Assembly (NCBI RefSeq): GCF_018491765.1
Contig: NZ_JABWCU010000006.1
Location: 62,001-126,000 of the forward strand
From: Novosphingobium profundi
GTDB taxonomy: Bacteria > Pseudomonadota > Alphaproteobacteria > Sphingomonadales > Sphingomonadaceae
DNA: 64,000 bases
Direction: 5' to 3'
Under the pieces are notes generated by a model. The model was not told the origin of the DNA. It did not search any database and was given only the letters and a program-made list of their open reading frames with translations. The position numbers and the translations under genes are program-made. The first letter of the stretch is position 1. Every line of letters begins with the position of its first letter. Below, piece after piece: positions 1 to 8,940 of the stretch.

Positions 1-404
1 CGCTGTCAGGCGCGGACTTTCGGATAGGTGGGCGCGAAGCCTACTATGCTCCGGCCGAAGACTTCGTGATGGTGCCGCCACAGGTTGCTTTCCCCGATCC
101 GATCAACTGGTACCGCACGGCGCTGCACGAACTGGGGCATTGGACCGGGCATTCCACCCGCCTCAATCGGGACCAGTCGGGCCGTTATCGCTCCTCGAAG
201 TACGGCCGCGAAGAACTGGTTGCTGAGATGACCAGCGCCTTTGTCTGCGTCTCCTTGGGGATCGCGCCAAGCGTGCGGCATTCCGATTATATCGGGGCGT
301 GGCTCACCGTATTGCGCGAGGACGAAAAGGCGATCTTTCGTGCGGCCAGTGCCGCCAGCAAGGCCGCCGATTACCTCCTTGCCTTCGGGGAGGATGCGGC
401 ATGA
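1..404 (+). CDS. ArdC-like antirestriction protein, C-terminal part (5' end outside window)
   Basis: The reading frame is open from the window edge (first full codon at base 3) to a TGA at 402-404, so only the C-terminal third is visible. It carries the zincin-type motif HELGHWTGH (HExxH plus a further H) and a downstream EELVAEM segment that would supply the third metal ligand. This is the C-terminal metallopeptidase-like domain of ArdC-type antirestriction proteins. In that family an N-terminal ssDNA-binding domain protects incoming plasmid DNA in the recipient cell. An ATG at 69 exists, but it is internal to the domain and is not the real start. The stop overlaps the next start (ATGA at 401-404), so the two genes are probably translated together. 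It marks this end of the window as plasmid or conjugative-element backbone. Confidence 0.85.
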   Translation, partial: LSGADFRIGGREAYYAPAEDFVMVPPQVAFPDPINWYRTALHELGHWTGHSTRLNRDQSGRYRSSKYGREELVAEMTSAFVCVSLGIAPSVRHSDYIGAWLTVLREDEKAIFRAASAASKAADYLLAFGEDAA

Positions 405-685
405 TCCGGCCTCTTGCCTTCCTCGTCCAGCGTATCCGGGAGGTGTCGCTCAGGGGCGCCTTTACGGAGATCACCGATCCTCGGCACCGGCGGTATATGC
501 GGGCGATGGCCTCGCTTCCCGACGCCGAGCACGCGGCCTTTCGTTTGGCGCGCATCGAAGGGTTGAACGTGCCCCGGATCGCGGACGAACTTGGTATCTC
601 GAACGCGCAGGCCGAAACCCATCTGGCGCATGCAATCGAAATGATCGCCTGTTCCCTGCGCCGTCAGGAGCGCAATGGATGGTGA
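401..685 (+). CDS. Small sigma-factor region 4-like HTH protein
   Basis: A 94-residue protein starting at ATG 401, overlapping the stop of the ArdC-like gene by four bases. The segment around residues 40-75 (LPDAEHAAFRLARIEGLNVP followed by an ADELGIS turn) resembles the region 4 helix-turn-helix of sigma-70/ECF factors. No region 2 is present, so it is unlikely to be a complete sigma factor. Such short proteins recur on sphingomonad mobile elements. The role is inferred to be regulatory and the target is unknown. A strong hairpin follows directly. Confidence 0.7.
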   Translation: MIRPLAFLVQRIREVSLRGAFTEITDPRHRRYMRAMASLPDAEHAAFRLARIEGLNVPRIADELGISNAQAETHLAHAIEMIACSLRRQERNGW

Positions 686-693
686 TACACGCG

Positions 694-730
694 CGGCCGG
701 AGCCCACAGGGCCCCGGCCGCCATCATTTT
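694..730 (+). terminator. Rho-independent-like terminator after the ardC/sigma-like pair
   Basis: A 12-bp GC-rich stem (694-705 with 709-720, one mismatch) and a 3-nt loop (ACA) are followed by CCATCATTTT. It lies nine bases after the stop of the small HTH gene and would separate that transcript from the downstream nucleotidyltransferase gene. Confidence 0.6.
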
Positions 731-769
731 GCACTTGGCAGCAAGGATGTTAGGCGCGAGTCTGTGCCC

Positions 770-1699
770 ATGAAAACGAGCCTCGACCATCTCCCGGCGA
801 ACAAGCAGCGCGAGCTCGAACGCGTGGTGCAGATCGTCTTCGAGGAATTCGAGGACGCCTTCGCGCTCTCGACGCAGAACTGGAAGAAGAAGGGGCGCAT
901 CCTCAAGATCGTGCTCTACGGCAGCTATGCCCGGGGCAACTGGATCGACGAGCCCCACACCGCCAAGGGCTACAAGTCGGACTACGATCTGCTCGTCATC
1001 GTCAGCGACAAGCGGCTGATCGACAGGGTCAAGTACTGGACCCGTGTCGACGAGCGGCTGATGCGCGAATACGGCATCACCGAGAGCCTCAAGACGCCGG
1101 TCAATTTCATCGTCCACACCATGCAGGAAGTGAACGACGGGCTCGCCCAGGGCCGCTACTTCTTCATGGACATCGCCCGCGACGGCATCGCGCTTTACGA
1201 GGCCGACGACAGCGAGCTGGCGACCCCAAAACCCAAGACCCCGCATGCCGCGCTGGATCTGGCCAAGGAGTACTACGAGGAGTGGATGCCTCAAGCACAC
1301 TCCGCAAAGAAGGGTTTCCATTTCTTCTTGGATGAGAAGGAATGGAGAGACGCAGCTTTCATCCTCCATCAGGAAGCTGAACGCCTTTACCACTGCGTCC
1401 TGCTGGTCTCGAGCTTCTACACTCCGCACGTCCACAATCTGGCGTTCCTGCGTACGCAGGCCGAGCGTCTCGATCCCCGGCTGGTCTACGCCTGGCCGCG
1501 CGAGAACCGCTGGCAGCGCGGCATGTTCGAGAAGCTCAAGGAGGCCTACGTGAAGGCGCGCTACTCCAAGCACTACACCGTGAGCGAAGAGGAGCTGACC
1601 TGGCTTGGTGAACAGGTCGAGGAGCTTGGCCGCGTCGTCCAGACCGTGTGCTCCGAACGCATCGCCCAGCTCGAAGAGACCGCCCGCGAAGCCAGTTGA
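770..1699 (+). CDS. Fused nucleotidyltransferase (MNT)-HEPN protein
   Basis: About 309 residues. The N-terminal half has the polymerase-beta-like nucleotidyltransferase signature GSYARG (near residues 51-56) and a downstream metal-binding pair in SDYDLLV. The C-terminal half (from about residue 165) fits a HEPN domain and ends in the helix AYVKARYSKHY, similar to the C-terminal helix of Pfam HEPN proteins. In two-gene MNT/HEPN systems the HEPN protein is an RNase toxin and the MNT protein AMPylates it. Here both are on one chain, so self-regulation or a different role is possible. A clean Rx4-6H RNase motif is not obvious. ATG 770 was chosen over GTG 764 because the protein then begins MKTSLDHLP; neither start has a strong ribosome binding site. 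Confidence 0.8.
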   Translation: MKTSLDHLPANKQRELERVVQIVFEEFEDAFALSTQNWKKKGRILKIVLYGSYARGNWIDEPHTAKGYKSDYDLLVIVSDKRLIDRVKYWTRVDERLMREYGITESLKTPVNFIVHTMQEVNDGLAQGRYFFMDIARDGIALYEADDSELATPKPKTPHAALDLAKEYYEEWMPQAHSAKKGFHFFLDEKEWRDAAFILHQEAERLYHCVLLVSSFYTPHVHNLAFLRTQAERLDPRLVYAWPRENRWQRGMFEKLKEAYVKARYSKHYTVSEEELTWLGEQVEELGRVVQTVCSERIAQLEETAREAS

Positions 1700-1720
1700 G
1701 CGGCTGGTTTCCATTCCCTT

Positions 1721-2083
1721 TCAGACGCGCTCCTCGACGACGATATCGAGGGTGAGCTGCAGCACATCCTCGTCCGCATCGGCCGCTTCCGGCTGCAGGG
1801 TTTCCTGGCCGCAAGCGAGCGTGATCCACTCGAAATCCCAGTCCAGATCGACCCGGTCACCGTCATTGTGACGCGTGATGCGAACCTGCGCTGCGCCTTC
1901 GACCGCGAGGGCAAAACGGCAGGTGCAAGCACCGTCGAGGAATGTCCCACGGATCAAGGTTCCATCCGAAAACGCCAGCGAGAAGCCCTCGGTAATCCCG
2001 CGCGCAGGGACATCGAGACGCGTCTCGATATCACCTGTCAGCAGCAGGTTCGATCGGCCTCCAACCTCAATGTGAACACCCAT
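1721..2083 (-). CDS. Hypothetical protein, beta-rich, 120 aa
   Basis: Not recognised. The protein is acidic, with alternating polar and hydrophobic residues suggesting a beta-sheet fold, no signal peptide and no membrane segment. It contains the pieces GDIETRLDVPARG and HNDGDRVDLDWDFEW. ATG 2083 is preceded by GGAGG about ten bases upstream. It converges on the MNT-HEPN gene with 21 bases between them. Its place between mobile-backbone genes suggests an accessory function of the element. Function unknown. Confidence 0.6.
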   Translation of the reverse strand: MGVHIEVGGRSNLLLTGDIETRLDVPARGITEGFSLAFSDGTLIRGTFLDGACTCRFALAVEGAAQVRITRHNDGDRVDLDWDFEWITLACGQETLQPEAADADEDVLQLTLDIVVEERV

Positions 2084-2753
2084 GCTGCCATGCCTCCATG
2101 CGACTCACGTTCGACCACAAGAATAGAACATAAAGCGAACATTTGAAAGGAGGAGGGTTTGGGAGGGGGAGGCATTTGGAGGCAAGGCGGGGAAAAGCAC
2201 GAGGGAAGGAAATGGTGGCGAGGGCAAGATAAAAGGGTGTCTCGCGCCACCCATAAGCATCTGTCTGCACATCGTTTTTTAGAGAGACAGTGACTGTTTT
2301 GGCGAGACACTTGCGAGACATGGCGTGACGCCGGTTCACATGGCCCATTCGGCTGGCTGCAATGCGGGCTGGCGCTAGATTTGTAGTAGCGCCCGTGCCT
2401 GGAGGCCGATCCGTTTTTGTGCCGGGCCTTTGCGACGGGAGATCTCGTAGATTCGCGCTGGCAAAGCGCGGGCTATGGCGTCTCGAAAGTACGAGGCGGC
2501 GATGCGGCATTTTGTCCGCCGGTCGCGCCCTTACTCTGGACAGGGCAGTCATCGACTGGCGCGGCCTGCGGGGCAGCCGGGATTGCGTTTAAACAGGCAC
2601 GCAAACACGCCTTGCAAAAATGCGCGTCACGGGTGCGTTTGGGGCTGACGGTTGGCAAGCGTGCCTGGCTCAGGAATTTCGGTTCGACAAAGGTACCGAT
2701 CGGCACCGGACAGGCCCTGCCTAACAGGCGAGGCATGGTGCAATCTCGCTTGC
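2084..2753. other. 670-bp non-coding stretch upstream of the RHH/HTH pair
   Basis: No convincing gene is present. The short reading frames here lack family resemblance and ribosome binding sites. The part at 2150-2230 is purine-rich on the plus strand. At 2237-2320 it holds three copies of an 8-9 bp motif (listed separately). The rest, to 2753, shows nothing recognised. It is a plausible control region for the downstream DNA-binding proteins or a cis-acting site of the mobile element. Confidence 0.5.
2237..2320. repeat. GCGAGACA repeats, one inverted and two direct
   Basis: GTGTCTCGC at 2237-2245 is the exact reverse complement of GCGAGACAC at 2302-2310. A second direct copy, GCGAGACA, lies at 2313-2320, eleven bases after the first. 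Between the inverted copies is a T-rich tract (about 2274-2280). Spaced identical octamers of this sort are typical of protein-binding arrays such as operators, recombinase arm sites, iterons or oriT nicking regions. The adjacent RHH and excisionase-like genes are the obvious candidate binders (inference). Confidence 0.45.
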
Positions 2754-3158
2754 ATGCCGACCGCCAAAACCCGCCATCAGTTCTACTTGCCCGAAGGCCT
2801 TTCCGCGAGCCTTGCGAAGGCGGCTGCCGAGCCCGGAAACTCGAAAACCCTCGTCCTGACTAAGGCATTGGCTGCTTGGTTCGACCAGGACACCCAAACT
2901 CCGGCTATGAGTGTGTGCGATCGCCACGACAGCCAAGCCGTGCAGATCGAGGCCAAGCTCGATCGGATCATCAATATCCTTTTAGACGCCCAGTCGTCCG
3001 CTGCGTCGGAAGGCCATTCTCATGGCGAGGTGCGAGCTCACGGCGGTTCCAAAACGCCCGACCAATCGGTGCGCAAAACCGTGGAGCGGGACGAGGCAAG
3101 AGGTCGGGAAATGAGCAGCCCCTCCCGGCTCGGGAATCAACAGGAGTTTGATCTATGA
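2754..3158 (+). CDS. Ribbon-helix-helix-like DNA-binding protein
   Basis: 134 residues from ATG 2754. The N-terminus (RHQFYLPEGLSASLAKAAAE followed by SKTLVLTKALAAWFDQ) has the short strand plus two helices expected of a CopG/Arc-type ribbon-helix-helix fold. The C-terminal half is low-complexity and charged. Proteins of this type commonly act as transcriptional regulators or relaxosome accessory factors on conjugative elements. The stop overlaps the start of the next gene (ATGA at 3155-3158), so the two small DNA-binding proteins form a coupled pair. An in-frame upstream extension to 2652 is possible but lacks family-like sequence. Confidence 0.6.
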   Translation: MPTAKTRHQFYLPEGLSASLAKAAAEPGNSKTLVLTKALAAWFDQDTQTPAMSVCDRHDSQAVQIEAKLDRIINILLDAQSSAASEGHSHGEVRAHGGSKTPDQSVRKTVERDEARGREMSSPSRLGNQQEFDL

Positions 3159-3364
3159 TCCAGAAGGCCAGCTTGCCGATCGAGCCAATTTCCGTTCGCA
3201 TTCCGGAAGCCTGCCGACTGACCGGCATCGGCCGTTCAAAGCTCTACGAGCTGATTGCAGAGGGCCGCATTGAAGTCGTCAAGGTCGGGGCGATGACGCT
3301 TGTTCGCTATGCCAGCTTGAAGGACCTGATCGACCAGGCTCGACGCTCTGAGAATGGGCATTGA
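3155..3364 (+). CDS. Excisionase/AlpA-like helix-turn-helix protein
   Basis: A 69-residue protein with the layout of a MerR/Xis-type winged helix: RIPEACRLTGIGRSKLYELI, then AEGRIEVVKVG and a wing ending in VRYASLKDLI. This matches the helix_turn_helix_17/excisionase class, which binds next to attachment or promoter sites on integrative elements. It starts inside the stop codon of the RHH gene, so translation is probably coupled. The IS110 element begins about 80 bases downstream. No integrase gene is visible in the window, so whether it serves excision or transcription is open. Confidence 0.75.
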   Translation: MIQKASLPIEPISVRIPEACRLTGIGRSKLYELIAEGRIEVVKVGAMTLVRYASLKDLIDQARRSENGH

Positions 3365-3442
3365 GTCGGCACTCCCGATGCCAGCCTTTGGGACATTCGC
3401 GACGGTCGGCTTGAGAGTGACAACTCCAAGAAAGCTGATGGG

Positions 3443-4784
3443 GTGGACGCCCCCCGACGGCATCTAGGTGCTAAAGTGGAGGTGTTGGTTCACCACTGAG
3501 GGAGGCGTCCGTGTCGCAGGTTAGCACAATCGGTCTGGATATCGCCAAGAACGTTTTTCATGCGCACGGCGCCGACGAGCGCGGTGTGACAGTTTTCAGC
3601 CGTAAGCTGACGAGAGGCAAGCTGCTCGACTTCTTCGCCGGTCAGCCAGCCTGCGTGGCGGCGCCCATCACTGGGCGCGCCAGCTGCAGACAATGGGACA
3701 TGAGGTGCGCCTGATCCCACCTGCCTACGTCAAGCCATTCGTAAAGCGGAACAAGAACGACGCGATCGATGCTGAAGCGATCTGCGAGGCGGCGCAGCGT
3801 CCTGGCATGCGCTTTGTGGCGGTGAAGAGCGAGGAGCAGCAGGCCGCAGGGCTTGTATTCCGTACGCGTGACCTGGCGGTTCGTCAGCGCACCCAGCTGA
3901 TCAACGCGATCCGCGGGCACCTGGCGGAGTATGGTTGGGTCGCGCCGCGCGGCACCGCGCATATGACGATGCTTGCTGACCTTCTGGAAGATGATGAAAT
4001 GGCCTCGACCCTGCCGGAGGCGGCGCGGCCCATGTTCAAGCTCATGGTCGACATGTTGGCTGAGCTCGACCGGCAAATCTCCGTGCTCGACCGCGAGATC
4101 GCACGGCGTGCCAAGGAGGACGAAACGGCACGCCGGCTGATGACGATCCCGGGGATCGGCCCCATCGCTGCGACGGCCATCATCGCGCTAGCACCGCCGA
4201 TCGAGACCTTCCGCAAGGGCCGCGACTTCGCTGCCTGGCTTGGCCTCGCGCCGCGCCAGCACTCGACCGGCGGCAAACAGCGGCTCGGCAGCATATCGAA
4301 GATGGGCGAGCGCACGATCAGACGGCTGCTGATCATTGGCGGCAGCTCTATGGTGCAACAGGCTTGCCGGTTCGGCGCGCCGGCCGGCTCGTGGCTGGAG
4401 CGCATGCTCGCGCGCAAACCGCGCATGCTCGTATCGGTCGCGCTCGCCAACAAGATGGCGCGCATGGTCTGGGCGTTGCTCACCAAGAACGAAGATTACA
4501 GAGCTCCGGCAGCGGTCGCGGCGTAAGCCAAGGCAGCGGTCAGAGGCGTCGGGGACGTAGGCGGTCAAAGGAGGGTATGGCACAACAGTCGGCGAGACGG
4601 GGCTGGAAGAACCAGAGAATGGCAGAGCGCTAGCCAAGCGCGCAAAGCTGAAATGGATCCGGTCCGCGAACTCCCATACTGGCCCGAAGCATATGGCGCT
4701 GCTCATCGAGGCCGGACAGATGACAGCATCCGACTACGTGCCAACATACCCCGATTTAGCGCTTGCATCCGATGGGGCGTCCAC
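3443..4784 (+). mobile_element. IS110-family insertion sequence, defective
   Basis: The transposase remnant is bounded by an 11-bp perfect inverted repeat: GTGGACGCCCC at 3443-3453 and GGGGCGTCCAC at 4774-4784. Short subterminal inverted repeats of this size are typical of the IS1111 branch of the IS110 family. Members of that family carry a DEDD/Tnp pair of domains and use a structured non-coding end. The non-coding parts of this copy are 3454-3510 and 4527-4773. True ends may lie a few bases outside the repeats, as usual in this family. The 273 bases from 4785 to the next gene hold nothing recognisable. Confidence 0.7.
3511..4526 (+). pseudogene. IS110-family transposase, frameshifted by an internal deletion
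   Basis: GTG 3511 follows GGAGG and gives the expected N-terminus (STIGLDIAKNVFHAHG, with the first catalytic Asp). Around 3655-3665 the frame changes. Upstream it reads to QPACVAAPIT. The normal continuation AHHWARQLQTMGH resumes in the next frame at about 3663 and runs to 4526, including KNDAIDAEAI (the two later Asp residues) and the C-terminal Transposase_20 region (MTIPGIGPIAATAIIA). Compared with family members, the segment that normally holds the catalytic Glu (VxxEAC-like) is missing, so the gene is inactivated by a short deletion and not by a programmed frameshift. Confidence 0.85.
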
Positions 4785-5057
4785 AGAAGTCATTCAGCGG
4801 ACCCTACTCAGGAAAAGTGCTCGGGGCGAGCAGGCAATGATCCGTCCTGTGGCGCGGATTCGCTGGCATCTTCTGGCGTTCCGGCTGCCACACACAACGA
4901 ATCGAATCCACTTGCGCTGGAAATTTTAGCGGTCCCAGAATTCGACAACCGTCGATGCGTTCTTCCGCTCGCTTCCTTGGGTTAATGCGGAGGTTCAGGA
5001 ACGAGGACAGGCCAGAGGTGTTGGGTTGGAGCGTGAATTGGGGGGTATTCGTCCAGC

Positions 5058-8000
5058 TCACTTCCTGAACATGTTCATCCGGATCGACTTGTCGAAATAG
5101 GCGCCTTGCGTCCATGATGAGATGAAGCCGCGCTTTTTCAGCCAAGTTACGAACTCGAGGTTCGTGTCATTGCTGTCCAGCCTAGGCGTACCAAAGCCGG
5201 GCTTAATCTCGGAGAGCGGGGCTGGCAGCGATTGTAGAAGGTCACGCAGCTGCTGATCGTCGAACTGGTCGTGCAGCATGTTGAGCAATGTTATCTGCGT
5301 GGCCAGAGGTCGGGTGCTGACGATGACAGCACCGGCCGAATTGGCGTCGAGGTTCTCAACCTTCACGCCGGTTCGGGCAATTATCATGCCGACGAGCGCC
5401 GCGCGTGAGGCCATGTCGGCAAGAAGCCTCAGGTCCATCGTGCGAATGATCCTTAACCGGTGTTCGTCACTAATCGCGGCCTCCAGCAGGATCTGCCGGA
5501 AGTCGTCGTCGAGGGCGCAATCGCCTTCCACCTCCAGGAAAGCGGTGATATTCCGCACCACGAAGGCAGCGCCCAGGGCCGGATCGTCGCCGAGCTGTGA
5601 CAGGCTGTCTGCCGAGAAGGTCACCGCATCGTGTTCGACCAGTATCGCAAGCTTTTCCGCGCTGAGTTGCCCAGGAAACGCATTTAACCGGTCTGAAAGC
5701 GACTGAACGTAAGTCGCATAGGCTTCGTCCTTCAACTCGGCATTCTCGATGATGAATTTGCGAAGCGCTTCGCCCGGTTTCCCGCCTGGCAACGGGTGTG
5801 GGGCAAGGGCCCGCATTGAGCCCTCATTGTTTAAGAACCGGGTCAGAACCGTCGCATCAAAGGCGTCGCTGTCAAGGAAACTCAGGCAGTTGTCCCAGGT
5901 TGCCTCGATCTTTTCGAGATCGAGCACGGCGACCTGCAGTGTCTCCGGAACATCGTTGAGGCTCGGCAGCAAGACCACCTGCCTGTCGAGGAATTCGACG
6001 ATGGCATCATGTTCTAGATCATTCCGTTCAATGATTTGCAGCATGGCGTCAACGCTCTCATACCGGTTGTCCGGTAGCTGGTTGAGCACTTTGCGTAGAT
6101 ACTCGTCGAACCGTTCATCGATGACTTTCAGAAGCGGGCCACTCCTAGCTTCGAGCAGCGTTGTGTAGTTCTGCCGGTGGACCCGTTCCTGATCATCGAT
6201 ACCCAGGATGGTCCAGGATATGAACTCAAGGTTGGCGATGGAAAGCTCGTAAAGCCCCTCGTTGAACACAAGGCGCATGATGCCCGAGTGCTTTTCAAGA
6301 GCGGCAAGGTCTCTTACTTCGATGTCGAGCGATGTGAACTGCTCTGGTGGTACATCGATGCCTTGTGCAAGAATGTCGGGCAACCTGTCCGAGACGAAGT
6401 CGGTCAGCGCCTGGTCGCGGTGGCCGAGATGCCTCAGGCCGCTCGCTGGAAGCTGGCCGATGATCTGTGCCACATGCATGAGGTTGGCGGAGCTTTCGAG
6501 CGCAGCCGAGCTGAAACCGGGCCAGACGTTCGCCAACCCCGAAATCAGCGCAGGGATCGCAGTGCCTCTGGCATAGTAGCTTGCGAGGAAATTCTCGCAC
6601 CGACTGAAATCGGACGCAATGAACGTCAGCAGCCGCTTGATCTGTGTCGCATAAACCTCGGGCTCGCCGAGCAGGTAGTCGACGATCGTGACATTGAGGA
6701 CGTGGTCCCGGCTGAAGTCTTCATCGCGCATCGCCGCGATGACCTCCTGCGTGTTGTCGATCTGAAAATCGGGTTCCGGCGTCCTGTAGCTGCGGATAAG
6801 GATCAGGAACTTGTTGTCGTTGGGCGACAGGCGCCCGGAATGGAAAAGCGAAGTGTATTGGTAGTAGGTGTCGTCGAGATAGCCCTCCAGCACCAAGAAT
6901 CGGGCTAGCTCAGCCGCTGCTCCGAAGGCATCGAACAATGGATCGATCTCCTCCTGGATCTCACGCAGCGTCTCGTTGAACTTCATCATGCGCACGACAC
7001 CCAGCTTGCCGCGCAAATCGCGTATTTGCTTCTGGGATGTTTCCCTGAAGGCAGCTGACTTCCTCTCCACGTCCTCCTTGCGTTGGGCAAACGTCCGGTG
7101 AGGATCGACTTTCGATTGGAGATCACCGATCTGCAAGTTCCTCGAGCCATGTTGTGGTGAAGCGATCGTGACTTGCCGTGCGTTCAGGATGGCCTCGAAC
7201 TGCTCGTGATTGGCTAAGGCGGAGAACGAAACCGGCGCGCTTGAGTTAAGACCGATACGATTGAAGGGTTCGGGAACCATTTCAATGAGGGCCATCGCGT
7301 AAATGCGGCGCAACTCCACCAAATCGGCTGAAAGCTCGCGTATACCATGTTCGATAAGCTGCTCTAGGTCGGCGATTTCAGCTCTGTATCGAGCCTCGAT
7401 CCTCACGATCGCCGCGTCGTGGCTGCGAAGAACATTCGCCAAATTGCCTTTACCGCGATGCAGCACTTCAAAGTCACGGGGGAACACATTCTTGTAGATG
7501 AGAACCGCGAGCAGCTTGTTGGCGTCGAGGTTGTTCTCACCACTGGTCTCGAGGACCTTCACGTAGATGGCGTACTCGTTGAAAATGTTCAGGATCAATC
7601 TGAGATCGTGGAGGTATCGCGAGACTTCCCGAAGGAACTGAACGTCAAGCTGCCCCCCAATGGAAAGCCGCTTGACCTGCTCCAGCACCATGTCGATCGC
7701 GTTCGAACTGTTGACGATGGGGATGACCGGGATGATGATCTCGAAAAATTTTGTCCGGTCCGTGTTCACGAACATGTCGTCGCGCAGCGCGTAGAGAAAG
7801 CGAATATGGCGCTTGCCGGCAAGGTTGGCGTTTACCAGACTGTTGATTTCTCGCAGCGTCACGAAGATGTCGGGGTTATTGAACCGGTCCAAATCCTCAA
7901 TGATGACCAGATCATAAGGGGTTGATTGGAAAAAGTATATGATCTCGTCCATGTGACGATTGAGGATTGATTCCTCACTTACGGCCTTCGAAGTGATTTC

Positions 8001-8732
8001 GATGTCCTTGAGCGAGATACTCTTCAGCGATATTCCGAAACTCGCCACATAGAGGTGGTGGGCGAGTTTCCAGACGAAACCGCCAGCAATTAAAAAGGTC
8101 GCCAGATTGAACCAGTTTCCCAATGCGATTGGAAGAAAATAGGTGCCTGTCATGACTGCGTCGCGGTTCCTGAACAGATGCCAGCAGGCGATGGCCCCGA
8201 CTATCATGGACAGCGAGGCGAGAACTGACCATGGACCTGGTGTCTCAATTCGCTTGAACCTTGAAAGCGGGAGCCGTCTAGCATCGGCACCATAGAGCAT
8301 CTGCTGAAGGATGCTGCGTTCGATCTCCTGCCTGCCTACCGTGCCGCCATTCGATTTTGAGGCGTTCGACGATGCGGTTGGCTCTGCCGGAGGCTCCTCC
8401 TGCTTCCCGCTGTCGACCTCGGTGACCGCCTGTGCTTCGGGCAGGAACGCGGCCAGGGAAATTTGTAGATACGGGCGCCCGTATCCCTTCAGAAAAGTTC
8501 TGATTATGCTGCTCTTGCCTGATCCGTAGGGCCCGGTAAGCGCAATGTTCATCACGCGATCGCTGCATGTCGCCCCAGTTAGTGCCGCTGAATACGCGCC
8601 TGTGGGATCCGCTTCCTCGTTTGGAGCGAGGTCGGTGAGCAAGGCGCCCTCCTCGGTGTTCTCGGGCTTGCGAATGATGTAGTTCGCAGCTCTGGTCAGC
8701 CATCCTGCTAGTTTTGTTCGGAAATCAAACAA
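5058..8732 (-). CDS. Large membrane-linked P-loop NTPase, KAP/YobI-like
   Basis: 1224 residues. The Walker A is GPYGSGKSS (residues 67-75). Two hydrophobic segments (about 168-186 and 203-227) interrupt the NTPase core. The Walker B is VIIEDLDRF (276-284), followed by a sensor-like FLYALRDDMF. Membrane helices inserted between Walker A and B, with an EDLDRF-type Walker B, are the hallmarks of KAP-type NTPases; the layout is closest to the YobI-like group. About 900 C-terminal residues have no recognisable enzyme domain and look alpha-helical and repeat-like, as in sensor parts of defence NTPases. The only plausible start is TTG 8732, because the next Met lies just before Walker A. It is transcribed away from the AIPR gene across a 208-bp shared promoter region. 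An anti-phage role is inferred, as in KAP-type PifA. Confidence 0.75.
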   Translation of the reverse strand: MFDFRTKLAGWLTRAANYIIRKPENTEEGALLTDLAPNEEADPTGAYSAALTGATCSDRVMNIALTGPYGSGKSSIIRTFLKGYGRPYLQISLAAFLPEAQAVTEVDSGKQEEPPAEPTASSNASKSNGGTVGRQEIERSILQQMLYGADARRLPLSRFKRIETPGPWSVLASLSMIVGAIACWHLFRNRDAVMTGTYFLPIALGNWFNLATFLIAGGFVWKLAHHLYVASFGISLKSISLKDIEITSKAVSEESILNRHMDEIIYFFQSTPYDLVIIEDLDRFNNPDIFVTLREINSLVNANLAGKRHIRFLYALRDDMFVNTDRTKFFEIIIPVIPIVNSSNAIDMVLEQVKRLSIGGQLDVQFLREVSRYLHDLRLILNIFNEYAIYVKVLETSGENNLDANKLLAVLIYKNVFPRDFEVLHRGKGNLANVLRSHDAAIVRIEARYRAEIADLEQLIEHGIRELSADLVELRRIYAMALIEMVPEPFNRIGLNSSAPVSFSALANHEQFEAILNARQVTIASPQHGSRNLQIGDLQSKVDPHRTFAQRKEDVERKSAAFRETSQKQIRDLRGKLGVVRMMKFNETLREIQEEIDPLFDAFGAAAELARFLVLEGYLDDTYYQYTSLFHSGRLSPNDNKFLILIRSYRTPEPDFQIDNTQEVIAAMRDEDFSRDHVLNVTIVDYLLGEPEVYATQIKRLLTFIASDFSRCENFLASYYARGTAIPALISGLANVWPGFSSAALESSANLMHVAQIIGQLPASGLRHLGHRDQALTDFVSDRLPDILAQGIDVPPEQFTSLDIEVRDLAALEKHSGIMRLVFNEGLYELSIANLEFISWTILGIDDQERVHRQNYTTLLEARSGPLLKVIDERFDEYLRKVLNQLPDNRYESVDAMLQIIERNDLEHDAIVEFLDRQVVLLPSLNDVPETLQVAVLDLEKIEATWDNCLSFLDSDAFDATVLTRFLNNEGSMRALAPHPLPGGKPGEALRKFIIENAELKDEAYATYVQSLSDRLNAFPGQLSAEKLAILVEHDAVTFSADSLSQLGDDPALGAAFVVRNITAFLEVEGDCALDDDFRQILLEAAISDEHRLRIIRTMDLRLLADMASRAALVGMIIARTGVKVENLDANSAGAVIVSTRPLATQITLLNMLHDQFDDQQLRDLLQSLPAPLSEIKPGFGTPRLDSNDTNLEFVTWLKKRGFISSWTQGAYFDKSIRMNMFRK

Positions 8733-8940
8733 GTCTCAAGAGCTCCGGAATTTAACGCGCGCGAAATCTGCGGTTAACATGACTTTTTGCGCGACCAAAG
8801 TTTCACCTACGAATACTCGTGCGCGTGTTTCGTGTTGGGGCAGTTGCCGGATATCGGCAGTGCTTATCGCTGGTAGCGCCTGATGCGCCAGATCCGCGTG
8901 AAGGTTGAAACGGTCGGAGCCACAGGGCAAGAAGTACCAC
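8733..8940. promoter_or_regulatory. Shared divergent promoter region of the NTPase and AIPR genes
   Basis: 208 bases between two divergent starts, so both promoters must lie here. Nothing else codes in it. The AIPR frame can be extended back to a TTG at 8905, but ATG 8941 is the better start. No clear dyad operator was found. Confidence 0.5.

Noticed and set aside
371..1714. A 447-codon open frame on the minus strand
   Set aside because: Runs antisense to the sigma-like and MNT-HEPN genes and has no recognisable domain.
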